Both the position numbers and the translations under genes were made by a program. Positions 62,273 through 64,000 of a stretch of DNA of 64,000 nucleotides are shown here, one piece after another; within the stretch, counting starts at the first letter, position 1, and each line of letters begins with the position of its first letter. The notes beneath the pieces were generated by a model. It saw only the letters and a list, made by a program, of their open reading frames with translations, made no database searches and had not been told where the DNA came from. The DNA comes from Lachnospira sp. UBA3212 (lineage in GTDB: Bacteria; Bacillota; Clostridia; Lachnospirales; Lachnospiraceae), in the NCBI GenBank assembly GCA_002363615.1, contig DEWK01000024.1:81827-145826 (forward strand), written 5' to 3'.

Positions 62273-63880
62273 GTGGCAAACGAGAATAAGAATAATGCAT
62301 CTTTGGAATTGAATAATTTACTTCAGGTTCGTCGTGATAAGTTGTCTGATCTCCAGGCAGCAGGTAAGGATCCGTTCCAGATTACCAAGTATGATCAGAC
62401 CCATCATACCGAGGAGGCCAGAACCCTTTATAATGAACATGAGAACAAGCTCCTTGCAGGAAGACAGCCAGTTAATACTGAGGGAATGTCTGAGGAAGAC
62501 GCAAGAGCGACAAAGAAGGCAGACTATAATGAGAGAAGAGAGATTATGGATGCAGATCCAATCCGTGTTTCTCTTGCCGGACGTATGATGTTTAAGCGTG
62601 TCATGGGTAAGGCTTCTTTCATGAGCCTTCAGGACCGTGACGGAAGACTTCAGGTATATGTTTCAAGGGATGCCTTAGGAGATGAAGCTTATGCAGACTT
62701 TAAGAAGTCTGATATTGGTGATATCTTTGGTGTCAAAGGTTATTTGTTTAGAACCATGACCGGTGAGGTTTCGGTTCATGCAGACGAGTTGACTCTTTTA
62801 AGTAAGAGCTTACAGATTCTTCCTGAGAAGTTCCATGGACTTACCGATACTGATACCAGATATCGTCAGAGATATGTGGATTTGATTATGAATCCTGAAG
62901 TAAAGGAAACCTTCATTAAGCGTTCTAAGATTATTAAGGAAATCCGTACCTTTTTAGATGGCAGAGATTTCATGGAAGTAGAAACACCTACCTTGGTATC
63001 GAATGCAGGTGGTGCAGCAGCCAGACCTTTTGAGACACACTATAATGCACTGGATGAGGACGTAAAATTAAGAATTTCCCTTGAGTTATACTTAAAGAGA
63101 CTGATTGTTGGAGGTCTTGAGAGAGTATACGAAATTGGTCGTGTATACCGAAACGAGGGTGTAGATACCCGTCATAATCCCGAATTTACCCTGATGGAAT
63201 TATATCAGGCTTATACCGATTATGAAGGTATGATGGAATTAACAGAATCGATGTTCCGCTATCTTGCTGAGAAGGTTGTGGGTTCTACTAAGATTTCTTA
63301 CAATGGAATTGAAATCGACTTTGGAAAGCCATTTGAGCGTCTTACCATGAATGATGCCATTAAGAAGTATGCCGGTATTGATTTCGATCAGGTAGAAACC
63401 GATGAAGATGCTAAGGCCCTTGCCAAGGAACATAATATTGAATTCGAGGATCGTCACACAAAGGGCGATATTATCAATCTCTTCTTCGAGGAGTACTGTG
63501 AGAAGAATTTGATCCAGCCAACTTTTATTATGGATCATCCACTTGCAATCAGCCCTCTTACCAAGAAGAAGCCATCGGATCCAAGTAAGGTGGAGCGTTT
63601 CGAGCTCTTCTGTAACACTTGGGAGATGTGTAATGCATACTCTGAGTTAAATGATCCAATCGATCAGAGAGAGCGTTTTGCTCAGCAGGATGCCAATGCG
63701 GCAGCAGGTGATGAGGAAGCTCAACATACAGACGAGGACTTCTTAAATGCCCTCGAAATTGGTATGCCTCCTACAGGTGGTATCGGCTATGGAATTGACC
63801 GTTTGGTTATGCTCCTTACCGATTCTCAAGCAATTCGTGATGTTTTACTCTTCCCGACAATGAAGAGCTTGGATAAGTAA
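62273..63880 (+). CDS. lysS: Lysyl-tRNA synthetase (class II)
   Basis: 535 residues. An N-terminal OB-fold anticodon domain (ends near 190, [24 protein letters not shown]), class II motif 2 in [16 protein letters not shown], and motif 3 in [13 protein letters not shown] predicted N-terminal extension of about 30 residues is Asn/Lys-rich. The start is GTG at 62273 with GGAGG nine bases upstream; a TTG 15 bases earlier overlaps the site. Shares the greA promoter. Confidence 0.95.
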   Translation: MANENKNNASLELNNLLQVRRDKLSDLQAAGKDPFQITKYDQTHHTEEARTLYNEHENKLLAGRQPVNTEGMSEEDARATKKADYNERREIMDADPIRVSLAGRMMFKRVMGKASFMSLQDRDGRLQVYVSRDALGDEAYADFKKSDIGDIFGVKGYLFRTMTGEVSVHADELTLLSKSLQILPEKFHGLTDTDTRYRQRYVDLIMNPEVKETFIKRSKIIKEIRTFLDGRDFMEVETPTLVSNAGGAAARPFETHYNALDEDVKLRISLELYLKRLIVGGLERVYEIGRVYRNEGVDTRHNPEFTLMELYQAYTDYEGMMELTESMFRYLAEKVVGSTKISYNGIEIDFGKPFERLTMNDAIKKYAGIDFDQVETDEDAKALAKEHNIEFEDRHTKGDIINLFFEEYCEKNLIQPTFIMDHPLAISPLTKKKPSDPSKVERFELFCNTWEMCNAYSELNDPIDQRERFAQQDANAAAGDEEAQHTDEDFLNALEIGMPPTGGIGYGIDRLVMLLTDSQAIRDVLLFPTMKSLDK

Positions 63881-63911
63881 CACCGCATAGATAAGCCATT
63901 TTTTAGCTCTA

Positions 63912-63938
63912 TAGCGGCGTAACCGCTACGGTTTTATA
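63912..63938 (+). terminator. Weak hairpin behind lysS
   Basis: TAGCGG (63912-63917), loop CGTAA, CCGCTA (63923-63928), then CGGTTTTATA. The T run is short and offset. The rest of 63881-64000 shows no gene start; it holds a tandem TTTTATATCAA (63931 and 63942). Confidence 0.4.
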
Positions 63939-64000
63939 TCAATTTTATATCAAATGACACAAAACAGCGTCCCTTTTCAACTGAACAGCTCCGTAAAAAG

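Noticed and set aside
1..64000. tRNA genes, rRNA genes, CRISPR arrays, transposases
   Set aside because: No recognisable tRNA or rRNA sequence, regularly spaced short repeats with spacers, or transposase motifs were seen on reading; a covariance-model scan was not possible.

Overview
The window looks like a chromosomal segment of an anaerobic Clostridia-class Firmicute, most likely a member of the Lachnospiraceae. The evidence is modest GC by eye, strong AGGAGG ribosome binding sites, TTGACA/TATAAT promoters (often with an extended TGn before the -10), a tyrosine T-box, a GlgC/GlgD pair, spoVG, pyruvate formate-lyase, and the gene order hprK-murB-rapZ-whiA-HPr-dnaE. The taxonomic placement is an inference; no rRNA gene is present. 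No tRNA, CRISPR array, prophage or insertion sequence was found.

Layout. 1-3.8 kb: the end of an unknown protein, then an SbcD-like nuclease and a YhaN-like SMC-type ATPase (plus strand). 3.9-9.0 kb (minus strand): dnaD-dnaI-prs and murC. 9.2-12.3 kb: glgC-glgD-spoVG, ending in a tandem repeat array that starts inside the last codons of spoVG. 12.4-16.0 kb: an ABC exporter operon of the FtsX/MacB type whose first permease is broken by an in-frame TAG. 16.0-21.9 kb: a DUF308/HdeD-like membrane protein facing a minus-strand pth-mfd-carboxypeptidase operon. 22.0-30.5 kb: a methyltransferase, mtnN, then pgi-aroE-aroD-aroK-cysQ-traX-like-GHL10-nudix, closed by a terminator. 30.5-34 kb: pflB and pflA. 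34-37.4 kb: a membrane-anchored GDPD-like protein divergent from T-box-controlled tyrS, then a small anchored protein. 37.4-41.7 kb: a sortase-type surface protein with a Thr-rich stalk, a cytidylate-kinase-like protein and an ArsB/NhaD-type transporter. 41.8-44.5 kb (minus): an S1-domain protein and pyrG with an attenuator-like leader. 44.6-50.6 kb: ftsH-uvrC-hprK-murB. 50.5-51 kb: a convergent padR-type regulator. 51-61.7 kb: a long operon, rapZ-whiA-HPr-like-dnaE-rRNA methyltransferase-small membrane protein-birA-small protein-coaX-dusB-membrane protein. 61.7-63.9 kb: greA-lysS.

Function. Most of the window is core housekeeping: replication and repair (dnaD, dnaI, dnaE, uvrC, mfd, SbcD-like), wall synthesis (murC, murB, carboxypeptidase), shikimate pathway, fermentation (pfl) and carbon regulation (hprK with an HPr-like protein). 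The HPr-like protein has Glu instead of the phosphorylatable His15 but keeps Ser46, so it is Crh-like.

The most interesting material is regulatory and small in scale: the spoVG-tail repeats with pairing-preserving hairpins, a mirror-image promoter pair between the GDPD gene and tyrS, a terminator whose right arm is the -35 box of greA, palindromic operator candidates, a pyrG leader hairpin, and the amber-split permease. I did not find a clearly new multi-gene system. Coding calls rest on recognised family motifs. Promoter, operator and terminator calls were made by reading the sequence and have not been scored computationally.
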